Below, in pieces: positions 43,156 through 50,823 of a DNA stretch of 64,000 nt. The notes below the pieces were generated by a model. It saw only the letters and a program-made list of their open reading frames with translations, was not told the origin of the DNA and did no database searches. Position 1 is the first letter of the stretch. Each line of letters opens with the position of its first letter. The translations under genes were made by a program, and so were the position numbers. Origin of the DNA: SZUA-547 sp963669265 (GTDB lineage: Bacteria; Pseudomonadota; Alphaproteobacteria; Rhodobacterales; Rhodobacteraceae); the NCBI GenBank assembly GCA_963669265.1, contig OY769916.1, positions 2,914,001 through 2,978,000 of the forward strand, written 5' to 3'.

Positions 43156-44031
43156 TCAGCGCGTCGGGGTCGGGTCGCCGGAGCGATAATCGTAGAAACC
43201 GCGCCCGGATTTCCGACCCAGCCAACCGGCCTCGACATATTTCGCCAGCAGCGGGCAGGGGCGGTACTTCGTGTCGCCCAGCCCTTCGTTCAGCACCTGC
43301 ATGATTGCGAAGCATGTGTCCAAGCCGATGAAATCGGCCAGCTCCAGCGGGCCCATCGGGTGGTTGGCGCCCAGTTTCATCGCCGTGTCGATCGCTTCGA
43401 CGCCGCCCACGCCCTCATAGAGCGTATAGATCGCCTCATTGATCATCGGCAGCAGGATGCGGTTGACGATGAAGGCCGGAAAATCCTCCGCATGCGCAGC
43501 GGTCTTGCCGATCTGTTCGACCACTTTCTTGAGAGTCTCGAACGTCTCTTCATCCGTGGCGATGCCGCGAATGAGCTCCACCAACTGCATCACCGGGACC
43601 GGGTTCATGAAGTGGAATCCCATGAACCGCTCGGGCCGGTCGGTGATCGCCGCGAGCCGGGTGATTGAGATCGACGAGGTGTTGGTCGTCAGGATCGTGT
43701 TCGGCTTCAGATGCGGCAAGGCGGACTCGAAGATCTGCTTCTTTGTCGATTCAACCTCAACGGCGGCTTCGATGAAGAGGTCGACATTCGCGGCGTCGGA
43801 CATCGCCGGCGCTTTCGAGATCAGCGCCATCGCGTCGGTCTTGTCCGCCTCTGAGATCAGGCCCTTCTGGACCTGTCGGGACATGTTCTTGTCGATGATC
43901 TCCAGCGCGCGATCGATCTGCTCTTCGTCGCGATCGTTCAGGCGGACGTCGTAACCGGCGAGCGCGAAGACATGGGCGATGCCGTTGCCCATCTGACCGG
44001 CGCCGATCACGCCGATAGTTTCAATGCTCAT
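43156..44031 (-). CDS. hbd: 3-hydroxybutyryl-CoA dehydrogenase
   Basis: 291 residues. The NAD(P)-binding motif is IGVIGAGQMGNGIAHVFALAGYDV at the N-terminus; the catalytic His/Glu region is GFHFMNPVPVMQLVELIRG, with the family-typical NHPMGPLELADFIGLDTC and C-terminal KSGRGFYDY. It interconverts acetoacetyl-CoA and 3-hydroxybutyryl-CoA. The ATG follows GGGAGTAAGG at a good distance. etfA and etfB lie upstream on the same strand, a common grouping. Confidence 0.94.
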   Translation of the reverse strand: MSIETIGVIGAGQMGNGIAHVFALAGYDVRLNDRDEEQIDRALEIIDKNMSRQVQKGLISEADKTDAMALISKAPAMSDAANVDLFIEAAVEVESTKKQIFESALPHLKPNTILTTNTSSISITRLAAITDRPERFMGFHFMNPVPVMQLVELIRGIATDEETFETLKKVVEQIGKTAAHAEDFPAFIVNRILLPMINEAIYTLYEGVGGVEAIDTAMKLGANHPMGPLELADFIGLDTCFAIMQVLNEGLGDTKYRPCPLLAKYVEAGWLGRKSGRGFYDYRSGDPTPTR

Positions 44032-44173
44032 TGCCTTACTCCCAACCGATACAGAAACACCGTGCGACAGGACCCGTCGCGCGAAATCAGACACCGTCAC
44101 AGCATGCCGGATTCCCGGTTTATTGTGCGGTGCAGCATAGATATATGAAATTGCGGAGGTTAGGCAAGCGAGT

Positions 44174-44204
44174 ATCGCGCCCCGAATATGTTTCGGGGCG
44201 CGAT
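44174..44204. terminator. perfect stem-loop between etfA and hbd
   Basis: Arms of 13 bases, ATCGCGCCCCGAA and TTCGGGGCGCGAT, are exactly complementary around a five-base loop. On the plus strand TTTATC follows; on the minus strand, the direction of etfA, the next bases (ACTCGC) are not T-rich. It could stop or process the etfBA message before hbd, but a typical intrinsic terminator faces the plus strand. Confidence 0.6.
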
Positions 44205-44248
44205 TTTATCTTAAGGCTTTGAAATTACAACAAGAAAGGCCGGACTGA

Positions 44249-45178
44249 CTAGTCCAGGGCCGCCTCCAGCGCGGGCACCGCGTCGAAGAGATCCGCGACC
44301 AGACCATAATCGGCGACCTGGAAGATCGGCGCTTCTTCGTCCTTGTTGATCGCAACGATGACTTTGGAGTCCTTCATCCCCGCGAGGTGCTGAATCGCGC
44401 CGGAGATGCCGACCGCGATATAGAGATCCGGGGCGACCACCTTGCCGGTCTGGCCGACCTGCCAGTCGTTGGGCGCGAAGCCGCTGTCGACCGCCGCGCG
44501 GCTGGCGCCGACCGCGGCGCCCAGCTTGTCGGCGACTTTCTCGATGATGGCGAAATTCTCCGCCGATCCCATGCCGCGCCCGCCTGAGATCACGATCTTC
44601 GCCGAGGTCAGCTCGGGCCGGTCGCTCTCGGCCACTTTGTCCTCGATCCATGAGGAGAGGCCCGGATCGTCGGTCGCCGCGCCGGTCTCAATGGCGCAGG
44701 CCGCCTGCTCGCCGGTGGCGTCGAAATTCGCGCCCCGCACGGTGACGACTTTCTTGGCGTCGGCGGATTTCACGGTCTGGATCGCGTTGCCCGCATAGAT
44801 CGGGCGTTCGAACTCGTCCGCGCCGTTCACGCCGATGATGTCCGAGATCAGCATCACGTCCAAATGCGCCGCGACACGGGGGGCGACATTCTTGCCGCTG
44901 GTGGTCGCGGGGAGGACGATATGCTCATAATCGCCAGCCATGGAGATGATCAGGTCGGCCAGCGGCTCGCCCAAGCGATGGCCATAGCCGGCGCCTTCCA
45001 CATGGATCACCTTGGCGACGCCGTCGAGCGTCGCGGCGGCCTCGGCCACGGCGGAGCAGTTCTCGCCTGCGACCAGCACGTGGATGTCGCCGCCCATGGC
45101 TTTCGCCGCGGTCACCGTCTTGGACGTGGCGTCGTTGAGAGAGGCGTTGTCGTGTTTCGCCAGAAGAAGAACGGCCAT
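44249..45178 (-). CDS. etfA: Electron transfer flavoprotein subunit alpha
   Basis: 309 residues. The C-terminal FAD domain is clear: GRGMGSAENFAIIEKVADKLGAAVGASRAAVDSGFAPNDWQVGQTGKVVAPDLYIAVGISGAIQHLAGMKDSKVIVAINKDEEAPIF. With EtfB it accepts electrons from acyl-CoA dehydrogenases (such as Mcd) and passes them to ETF:quinone oxidoreductase. Its ATG shares one base with the etfB stop (TGATG). Confidence 0.96.
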   Translation of the reverse strand: MAVLLLAKHDNASLNDATSKTVTAAKAMGGDIHVLVAGENCSAVAEAAATLDGVAKVIHVEGAGYGHRLGEPLADLIISMAGDYEHIVLPATTSGKNVAPRVAAHLDVMLISDIIGVNGADEFERPIYAGNAIQTVKSADAKKVVTVRGANFDATGEQAACAIETGAATDDPGLSSWIEDKVAESDRPELTSAKIVISGGRGMGSAENFAIIEKVADKLGAAVGASRAAVDSGFAPNDWQVGQTGKVVAPDLYIAVGISGAIQHLAGMKDSKVIVAINKDEEAPIFQVADYGLVADLFDAVPALEAALD

Positions 45179-45939
45179 CAGAGCACCCCCGCTTCGTCTT
45201 TGAGTTTCGAGACCAGTTCCTCGACCGAGGCCACTTTGACGCCAGCGGCGCGCGCCGCAGGCTCAGAGACCTTGACCGTCGTCAGCCGGGGCGCGATATC
45301 GACGCCGTAATCGGCGGCCGATTTGGTGTCCATCGGCTTCTTCTTCGCCTTCATGATGTTCGGCAGAGAGGCGTAGCGCGGCTCATTGAGGCGCAGATCC
45401 ACAGTCACCACCGCAGGCGTCGCGACCTTGATGGTCTGCAATCCGCCATCGACCTCTCGCGTGACGGTCACGCCGTCATCGCCAACGCTCATTTCAGACG
45501 CGAAAGTCGCCTGCGCCCATCCGAGCAGCGCGGCCAGCATCTGGCCGGTCGCGTTCATGTCATTGTCGATCGCCTGTTTGCCCATGATCACCAGATCCGG
45601 GCTCTCTTCTTCGACCACTTTCGCCAGAATCTTGGCGACGGCCAGCGGTTCGATATCGGTCTCGGCGTTATCTGCGGCCTCGACCAGAATGGCCCGGTCG
45701 GCCCCCATGGCGAGCGCGGTGCGCAATGTCTCCTGGCATTTCGCGACGCCGATCGAGATCGCGATGACCTCTGTCGCCGTTCCGGCCTCTTTCAGGCGGA
45801 TCGCCTCTTCCACGGCGATCTCATCGAAAGGGTTCATCGACATTTTGACATTGGCCAAATCGACGCCGGACCCGTCCGGCTTCACCCGAACCTTCACGTT
45901 GTAGTCGATCACCCGTTTAACCGGAACAAGCACTTTCAT
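45178..45939 (-). CDS. etfB: Electron transfer flavoprotein subunit beta
   Basis: 253 residues beginning MKVLVPVKRVIDYNVKVRVKPDGSGVDLANVKMSMNPFDEIAVEEAIRLKE, the usual ETF-beta start. The AMP-binding region includes VIMGKQAIDNDMNATGQMLAALLGW, and the recognition-loop segment LRLNEPRYASLPNIMKAKKKP is present. It heads the etfBA pair. The 138-base gap upstream is AT-richer and should carry the promoter. Confidence 0.96.
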   Translation of the reverse strand: MKVLVPVKRVIDYNVKVRVKPDGSGVDLANVKMSMNPFDEIAVEEAIRLKEAGTATEVIAISIGVAKCQETLRTALAMGADRAILVEAADNAETDIEPLAVAKILAKVVEEESPDLVIMGKQAIDNDMNATGQMLAALLGWAQATFASEMSVGDDGVTVTREVDGGLQTIKVATPAVVTVDLRLNEPRYASLPNIMKAKKKPMDTKSAADYGVDIAPRLTTVKVSEPAARAAGVKVASVEELVSKLKDEAGVL

Positions 45940-46077
45940 GTGAAATTCGCTCCCTCGTTCGGAACCTCTCGGCGCGCCTGCGCCGAATCGTAACGCACCG
46001 TATCTATCCTTTGCCGAGCGGAAAGTTCAGTAGGAAAACAACGGCTCATGAAATTTTGACGACATTTTTTCACGGGG

Positions 46078-46650
46078 TTACCGGTTTGCACCAGGTGTCC
46101 AAAGCACGTCTGCGCGGCCATCGTCATTCGCAATCCGGGACGCGACGAACATCCAGTCGGATAAGCGATTGAGATACTTGACCGCCTGCGGGTTCACCGG
46201 CTCCGTCGCCGCCAGTTCCACCGCCAATCGCTCGGCCCGGCGCGAGACGGTGCGCGACAGGTGCAGGTGCGACGAAAGCGCCGAGCCGCCGGGCAGGACA
46301 AAAGAGCGCAAAGGCTCCAGCGCGTCGTTCATCTTGTCGATCTCGGCCTCCAGCCGATCGACCTGCGCCGCCGCCATGCGAAGCGGCGGGTACTCCGACG
46401 CTTCCTCGCCCTCGGTCTGTGGCCGGCAAAGATCGGCGCCCAGATCGAAGAGGTCGTTCTGAATGCGCCCCAGCGCCGCGCCCATTTCCCCATCGGCGTG
46501 CAGCCGGGCGAGGCCGATCGTGGCGTTGGTCTCATCCACCGTGCCATAGGCGGAGACGCGCAAAGAGGTTTTCGGCACGCGGGATCCGTCGCCCAGCGCG
46601 GTCTCGCCGGCGTCGCCGGTGCGGGTGTAGATGCGGTTGAGTACGACCAT
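46078..46650 (-). CDS. PduO-type ATP:cob(I)alamin adenosyltransferase
   Basis: 190 residues. The ATP-binding N-terminal motif is RIYTRTGDAGETALGDG; RVSAYGTVDETNATIG and the helical bundle with the C-terminal AVKYLNRLSDWMFVASRIAN complete the family signature. It makes adenosylcobalamin, the cofactor of ethylmalonyl-CoA and methylmalonyl-CoA mutases, so it fits the mcd/mcl1 metabolism in this window. Ten bases separate it from the twin-TM gene upstream. Confidence 0.94.
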   Translation of the reverse strand: MVVLNRIYTRTGDAGETALGDGSRVPKTSLRVSAYGTVDETNATIGLARLHADGEMGAALGRIQNDLFDLGADLCRPQTEGEEASEYPPLRMAAAQVDRLEAEIDKMNDALEPLRSFVLPGGSALSSHLHLSRTVSRRAERLAVELAATEPVNPQAVKYLNRLSDWMFVASRIANDDGRADVLWTPGANR

Positions 46651-46660
46651 CGACGGCTCC

Positions 46661-46864
46661 TCAGCCTCCCTGATTGGCCAGATAGGCCACCAAAACGATC
46701 AAGATGACGGCGATAAACTGCAGCACGACGCGCAGTCGCATGATCTTGTTCGACCACTTGCGATTGGTCTCTCCGCCGCGCGCGAAGACCGTGACGCCGG
46801 TCAGCAGCACGACAAGAACGATGATGCAGGCGGCGATGGCCGCGTAAAACAGGATGCCGGACAT
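46661..46864 (-). CDS. twin transmembrane helix small protein (HIG1-like)
   Basis: 67 residues: MSGILFYAAIAACIIVLVVLLTGVTVFARGGETNRKWSNKIMRLRVVLQFIAVILIVLVAYLANQGG, two hydrophobic helices joined by a basic loop (NRKWSNKIMRLRV) as in HIG1/twin-TM proteins that associate with respiratory complexes in Alphaproteobacteria. It precedes the cobalamin adenosyltransferase gene, a frequent pairing in Rhodobacterales. The longer in-frame extension upstream is not supported. Confidence 0.85.
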   Translation of the reverse strand: MSGILFYAAIAACIIVLVVLLTGVTVFARGGETNRKWSNKIMRLRVVLQFIAVILIVLVAYLANQGG

Positions 46865-47182
46865 GGGCTTTGACCTAGTGCGTCGGGCTCGTGCGCGCCA
46901 GCGGAAATTGCATCGGTTGGCCAAATCGGGTGGCCCGATGCGGAGGCGAACAGACACGGGCTTTCGCGCCGCCCCCAACTGGAAACGGACGAGAATCGGA
47001 CGGAACGCCTTTCGTGCACGGGTTGTTGGAGTTTCCAACCACTGTTAAATAGACGCCTAAATGACAATGCGATCGTCCCGGCGCATGTGGCCGGAACTCG
47101 ATTCTGGTGTATGGCGGCCGCGCGGCGAACGTGGACTTTAGCTGGGACATGCCAGGACGAACCGCAAAGAGGGGGCCAAAAG
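46865..47182. other. intergenic region upstream of the twin-TM gene and of the broken gene
   Basis: 318 bases between divergent genes. It becomes AT-richer near 47025-47070. Open frames on both strands here are extensions of neighbours or lack ribosome sites. Promoters for both sides are expected but no clear boxes were assigned. A GAGGGGG ribosome site lies at its right end, serving the ATG at 47183. Confidence 0.5.
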
Positions 47183-47620
47183 ATGAGCAATTCGATCACG
47201 AACCCATTCGGTAATCTATCGAGCTAGATTGGAAAGGCCGTGTCGGAGGCTTTGGAGGCCAGCCAAAGCGCCAGCGTCGACACAAGCTCAACAGACGCCT
47301 CTGAACTCAGCAGTGACTTCAGCAGTCTGGTCAGTGGAGAAGTGACTGGGGACGAAGCCGAGTTGGCGGCGACACGTAGCGAGGCGTCCGCTATGTCGGA
47401 TGAAGAGCTGCAAGATGCGCTGCTTTCGAACAATATGGAAATTGCGAGCATCAACAGCCAGATCACGAGCAAAATGCAAGAGAGTTTGAATACGCTTCCT
47501 GGCATGCCGGCGTCCATGAGCGCGTCAACGCAAGCGGAAATTGACGAGTTGGAAGCGAGCAGGGAGCTGCTCATCGCCAAGGGCGAGATTTACACGGATG
47601 AGATTGCGAGCCGAGGCTAA
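47183..47620 (+). pseudogene. small helical protein gene interrupted by an in-frame TAG
   Basis: With the ATG at 47183 (ribosome site GAGGGGG just before), the frame reads MSNSITNPFGNLSS, TAG at 47225-47227, then IGKAVSEALEASQSASVDTSS and on to 47620 without another stop: 145 codons with only codon 15 a stop. A GTG at 47240 could restart translation to give 126 residues. The C-terminal part (NMEIASINSQI...LPGMPASMSASTQAEIDELEASRELLIAKGEIYTDE) has the same helix / LP turn / helix plan as the array at 27.3-29.4 kb. It may be a recent nonsense mutation, a sequencing error, or a short leader peptide plus a separate gene. Confidence 0.6.
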
Positions 47621-47735
47621 AAGGAGACCCCTGTCGCCGAGGCGGTGATTAAGTGACGCCGAGGCGAGAAAGACGCCGCTGACTGTATTTCATTTTGGGC
47701 TGCGCCAACCGCATAGGCTCTCTATAACCGGCGGA

Positions 47736-48380
47736 ATGGCGCGCGCGAAAAAAACCGATGACGAGCAGGGCGGACGCAAGGGTTACCATCACGGCAACCT
47801 GCGCGAGGCGTTGGTCGACGCGGTGCTGAGCCTGATCTCCGAAAAGGGGCCGAACGGGTTCTCCTTCGCCGAGGCCGCGCGCCGGGCCGGGGTCTCGCCC
47901 GCCGCGCCCTACCGCCATTTCAAGGACCGCAACGAGCTGATGGCGGAAACCGCGAAGCGCGGGTTTCAACTGTTCGCCGAAGCGCTGGAGCGGGCCTGGA
48001 ACGGCGGCGCGCCGTCGCCGCTGACGTCGTTCGAGGCCGTCGGCCGGGCGTATCTGGATTTCGCGCGGCGCGAACCGGCCTATTTCGAGGCGATGTTCGA
48101 GGCGGGCGTCTCCGGCGAGAACGACCCCGAATTGCGCGCCGCCAGCGACCGGGCGTTTCAGGTCATCAAGGACGCCTGCGCCGGGGTCATCGACACCATT
48201 CCGGAGGGTCGCCGCCCGCCCGTCCTGATGATGGCGCATCATATGTGGGCGTTGGCCCACGGCGTCACCGCGCTGTTCGCGCGCTCCGATCAGGGCCGCC
48301 GCCCGGCGCCGTTCGAGCCGGAAGAGCTGTTGGAGGCCGGCGCGGCGATCTATCTGAAAGGCCTCGGCGCGCTCGACTGA
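47736..48380 (+). CDS. TetR/AcrR family transcriptional regulator
   Basis: 214 residues. The N-terminal helix-turn-helix is YHHGNLREALVDAVLSLISEKGPNGFSFAEAARRAGVSPAAPYRHFKDRNELMAETAKRGF; the C-terminal ligand domain resembles the WHG-type (TetR_C) subgroup, with LMMAHHMWALAHGVTALFA. It is probably a repressor of nearby or distant genes; no obvious target operon adjoins, though the neighbouring inverted repeat at 48.5 kb is a candidate operator. Confidence 0.9.
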   Translation: MARAKKTDDEQGGRKGYHHGNLREALVDAVLSLISEKGPNGFSFAEAARRAGVSPAAPYRHFKDRNELMAETAKRGFQLFAEALERAWNGGAPSPLTSFEAVGRAYLDFARREPAYFEAMFEAGVSGENDPELRAASDRAFQVIKDACAGVIDTIPEGRRPPVLMMAHHMWALAHGVTALFARSDQGRRPAPFEPEELLEAGAAIYLKGLGALD

Positions 48381-48482
48381 TCACCGATAGAGACGCCGAT
48401 TGATTGGGCCGAACGGGCGCCTATCTGCATTTCGTGGCGAATCTCAATTTTTCTGCATCCGGAGAATTGACAGATCGCATCG

Positions 48483-48536
48483 CTTCTCCCATTTATGTAA
48501 ATGTGATTAACATTCACATAGAGGAGAAGATGGGAG
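48483..48536. promoter_or_regulatory. nested inverted repeats upstream of the DUF2852 gene
   Basis: An inner repeat ATGTGA (48501-48506) / TCACAT (48514-48519) with a seven-base spacer lies inside an outer repeat: CTTCTCC (48483-48489) pairs with GGAGAAG (48523-48529), or, shifted, CTCCCAT (48486-48492) with ATGGGAG (48530-48536). The AT-rich setting 20-75 bases before a start codon suits an operator or a 5'-UTR hairpin. Which protein, if any, binds is unknown. Confidence 0.45.
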
Positions 48537-48558
48537 TAATGAACCGAGGAGACCCGCT

Positions 48559-48942
48559 GTGAACCGAATTGGCGCATGGCTTCGGACAATCGAAGCCAAA
48601 CTGGATGAATACGGCATGGGCGCGTGGATCGCGTCGATGGTGCTGAGCTTCATTCTGATCTGGCCTTTGGGCCTCTTCATCTTGGCTTACATGCTATGGA
48701 GTGGACGCATGGGATGCGGAAAACACCGCTGGGGGCGCCGCCGCGCGCACCACGCCGGAGAGACCGGCAACAACGCTTTTGACGAGTATCGCGAGTCGAC
48801 GCTGCGACGGCTAGAGGACGAGCGCCTCGCCTTTGTCGAGTTCCTCGACAAGCTGCGCGCCGCCAAGGACAAGGCGGAATTCGACCAGTTCATGTCGGAT
48901 CGCAAAGGGCGCGATGGCGCCGCCGAGGCGCAGACCGCCTAA
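48559..48942 (+). CDS. DUF2852 family membrane protein
   Basis: 127 residues. One strong membrane helix (MGAWIASMVLSFILIWPLGLFILAYMLWS) is followed by a basic patch (GCGKHRWGRRRAHH) and a C-terminal helix with the DUF2852 motif NNAFDEYRESTLRRLEDERLAFVEFLDKLRAAKDKAEFDQFM. The family is alphaproteobacterial and uncharacterised. The start is the GTG after a GAGGAGA-like stretch. A strong terminator follows about 30 bases after the stop. Confidence 0.87.
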   Translation: MNRIGAWLRTIEAKLDEYGMGAWIASMVLSFILIWPLGLFILAYMLWSGRMGCGKHRWGRRRAHHAGETGNNAFDEYRESTLRRLEDERLAFVEFLDKLRAAKDKAEFDQFMSDRKGRDGAAEAQTA

Positions 48943-48952
48943 ACGTGCGAAG

Positions 48953-49004
48953 AAACCTGTCGATGCAGAGCCGCCCCGCCCTAAAAGCGGGGCGTTTTCC
49001 TGTT
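48953..49004 (+). repeat. direct repeat, left copy (52-base terminator region)
   Basis: Starts AAACCTGTCGATGCAGAG and runs through the terminator. It matches the segment at 49560-49610 at most positions (about 44 of 52 by eye), one flank on each side of the unknown gene at 49080-49508. Confidence 0.75.
48973..48998 (+). terminator. rho-independent terminator after the DUF2852 gene
   Basis: Stem GCCCCGC (48973-48979) / GCGGGGC (48987-48993), loop CCTAAAA, then GTTTT. Confidence 0.85.
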
Positions 49005-49079
49005 CACAATGACTCAATTGGCGGACGCGGGTTGAGTCTGCTCTTTGATTTCAGTGTCTCAAAACTCTAGCTTTCTCAG

Positions 49080-49508
49080 ATGTATAGTGAACCGCCCATC
49101 CGTCACCCCACCACGGCGGCCATCGAGTTCATCGCCACACGGCTTGGTCTGCGAAATGAACCAGGCATGCAGGACTGGGAGTTCGAGGTCGCAGAGGCTG
49201 AAGACTTGAACAGATATCTGTCGCTCTATGCCGAAATGAGTGACATGGAGGACGTGCGCTTCACGCTAGCGGACATGATTTTGCAGGCCTTTGCGGAAAC
49301 AGAGGAAAACTTGGAGCTAGACCCGAGGTGGACGTCGTTTTGCAACGATCTCGTGGAAAATATTGAACTACACGCGTATCAGATTTGGTACTGGTCCAGT
49401 TGGGACGTCAACCTAGAGGACGCTTGGAAAGTCACGCCATACATGCGCGAACTTTATAAAGCTCATTTTTCGAACGATGTTGGACGCTTGCAAGATAATG
49501 GCAAGTAG
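49080..49508 (+). CDS. hypothetical protein between duplicated terminators
   Basis: 142 residues, unrecognised: MYSEPPIRHPTTAAIEFIATRLGLRNEPGMQDWEFEVAEAEDLNRYLSLYAEMSD..., acidic, aromatic-rich near the C-terminus (LHAYQIWYWSSWDVNLEDAW), no signal peptide, one Cys. Codon choice and base composition are less GC-rich than the neighbours. The gene lies between two near-copies of a terminator region 607 bases apart, as if a cassette had entered at the terminator and duplicated it. No ribosome site of note precedes the ATG. Confidence 0.62.
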   Translation: MYSEPPIRHPTTAAIEFIATRLGLRNEPGMQDWEFEVAEAEDLNRYLSLYAEMSDMEDVRFTLADMILQAFAETEENLELDPRWTSFCNDLVENIELHAYQIWYWSSWDVNLEDAWKVTPYMRELYKAHFSNDVGRLQDNGK

Positions 49509-49559
49509 AGGGTATATTCCACTGTCGCGTTGAAGTTTGTTTCTCGCCACCTGTCCTCA

Positions 49560-49610
49560 AAACCTATCGACGCTGAGCCGCCCCTCCGAAAAAGCGGGGC
49601 GTTTTCTGTT
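49560..49610 (+). repeat. direct repeat, right copy (terminator region)
   Basis: Starts AAACCTATCGACGCTGAG; the partner of 48953-49004. It contains the second terminator. Confidence 0.75.
49579..49606 (+). terminator. rho-independent terminator after the unknown gene
   Basis: Stem CGCCCC (49579-49584) / GGGGCG (49596-49601) with an 11-base A-rich loop, followed by TTTTC. The loop-side bases have drifted from the left copy, making this stem slightly shorter. Confidence 0.78.
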
Positions 49611-49682
49611 TGCGGAACGCGGCGATGCGCGCACACTGGGCGCGTTCATTTGCGCCGAGAGAAGCGCGGGAAGGGATACGTC

Positions 49683-50372
49683 ATGCGACCTCGCCACTAC
49701 GCGTTCGCACTCTGGATTGTATCGGTGTTCGCGGCGCTACCCGCTGCGACGCAGGTCGCGCCCTCGCCGCGGGAAGTCGCCGCGCTGGAAGGGCTGCACA
49801 AGGCCGCTCACGACAATGACGTCGCCGAGATCGCGCGGCTCGTCGCCGAGGGCGCGGACGTGAACGCCAGCGCGTTCTACATGCGCCGCCCGGTGCATAT
49901 CGCCGCCTTCGCCTCGAATGACGACGCGATGCGGGCCTTGGCCGAAGCCGGGGCCGACATGAATGTTCTGGAGAACGACTTCTACGATGTCCTGACCATC
50001 GCCGCAGTGGCGAATGATCCGGAGATGGTCTCCCTCGCCATCGTACTCGGCAACCGGGCGGATCTGATCACCAGCATCTATGACGGCACCGCGCTGATCG
50101 CGGCGGCGCATTTGGGGCATCAGGAGGTGGTTCGCCGTCTGATCGCGGGCGGCGCCCCGCTTGATCACGTGAATAATCTGGGCTGGACCGCGCTGATTGA
50201 AGCGGTCGTGCTCGGCGATGGCGGACCGGATCATGTGGAGACGGTCAGAGCGCTGGTCGCCGCCGGCGCGGATCAGAGCATCACCGACCGACGGGGCGAA
50301 ACCCCGCTCGAAATGGCGAAGGAGCGGGGCTACGCCGAGATGATCGAGATAATGGAGGCGGCGGCGCGCTGA
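49683..50372 (+). CDS. exported ankyrin-repeat protein
   Basis: 229 residues. A signal peptide (MRPRHYAFALWIVSVFAALPAATQ) is followed by about five ankyrin repeats: LHKAAHDNDVAEIARLVAEGADVNA, RPVHIAAFASNDDAMRALAEAGADMNV, DVLTIAAVANDPEMVSLAI, TALIAAAHLGHQEVVRRLIAGGAPLDH, and TALIEAVVLG...ETVRALVAAGADQSI. It is probably a periplasmic protein-binding module; the partner is unknown. The ATG after GGGAAGGGATACGTC is used; the frame is open upstream but crosses the terminator. Confidence 0.87.
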   Translation: MRPRHYAFALWIVSVFAALPAATQVAPSPREVAALEGLHKAAHDNDVAEIARLVAEGADVNASAFYMRRPVHIAAFASNDDAMRALAEAGADMNVLENDFYDVLTIAAVANDPEMVSLAIVLGNRADLITSIYDGTALIAAAHLGHQEVVRRLIAGGAPLDHVNNLGWTALIEAVVLGDGGPDHVETVRALVAAGADQSITDRRGETPLEMAKERGYAEMIEIMEAAAR

Positions 50373-50396
50373 CCACCTGGCCCCCGCGCCAGGCCC

Positions 50397-50759
50397 TCAG
50401 AACTCGTGTTCTTTGACCAGAAAGGCGGAGGATCGGGAATGGTCGATGAAGTTGCCTTCGTCCTCCAGCAAGGCCGCGCTCAGTTCCTGCATCTCAGTCG
50501 ACCCCATCGCCTCCATTAGATCCGCTTCGGACTCGAACCAGACCTCCGCCACACCGTCAAAATCCGGCTCCATCCCACGCGACTCGCGCATCCCGTCATT
50601 CATCGGCGTATCGATGGTGTGGCTTTGCACGTATTTCTTCGTTCGCATCGTCGCGGCGTTCGCCTGAAAGAACGGACCATGCTTGTTCAGCCAATAGTCC
50701 TGAAATTCGGCGCGGGTCAGATCCGAACGGCGGCGCAGGCACATGATTAACTTGATCAC
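50397..50759 (-). CDS. EthD domain protein
   Basis: 120 residues, ferredoxin-like alpha+beta barrel of the EthD family: MIKLIMCLRRRSDLTRAEFQDYWLNKHGPFFQ at the start and DGVAEVWFESEADLMEAMGSTEMQELSAALLEDEGNFID in the second half. EthD-type proteins act as small dehydratases or accessory factors in degradation pathways. The SDR gene just upstream on the same strand may be functionally linked. Confidence 0.87.
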   Translation of the reverse strand: MIKLIMCLRRRSDLTRAEFQDYWLNKHGPFFQANAATMRTKKYVQSHTIDTPMNDGMRESRGMEPDFDGVAEVWFESEADLMEAMGSTEMQELSAALLEDEGNFIDHSRSSAFLVKEHEF

Positions 50760-50823
50760 TCAGTTTCCCTCCAAAGTGGTTATTGACGGAGCGGGCCGAC
50801 AGGCGATGTCGCCGCTGCTCCCT

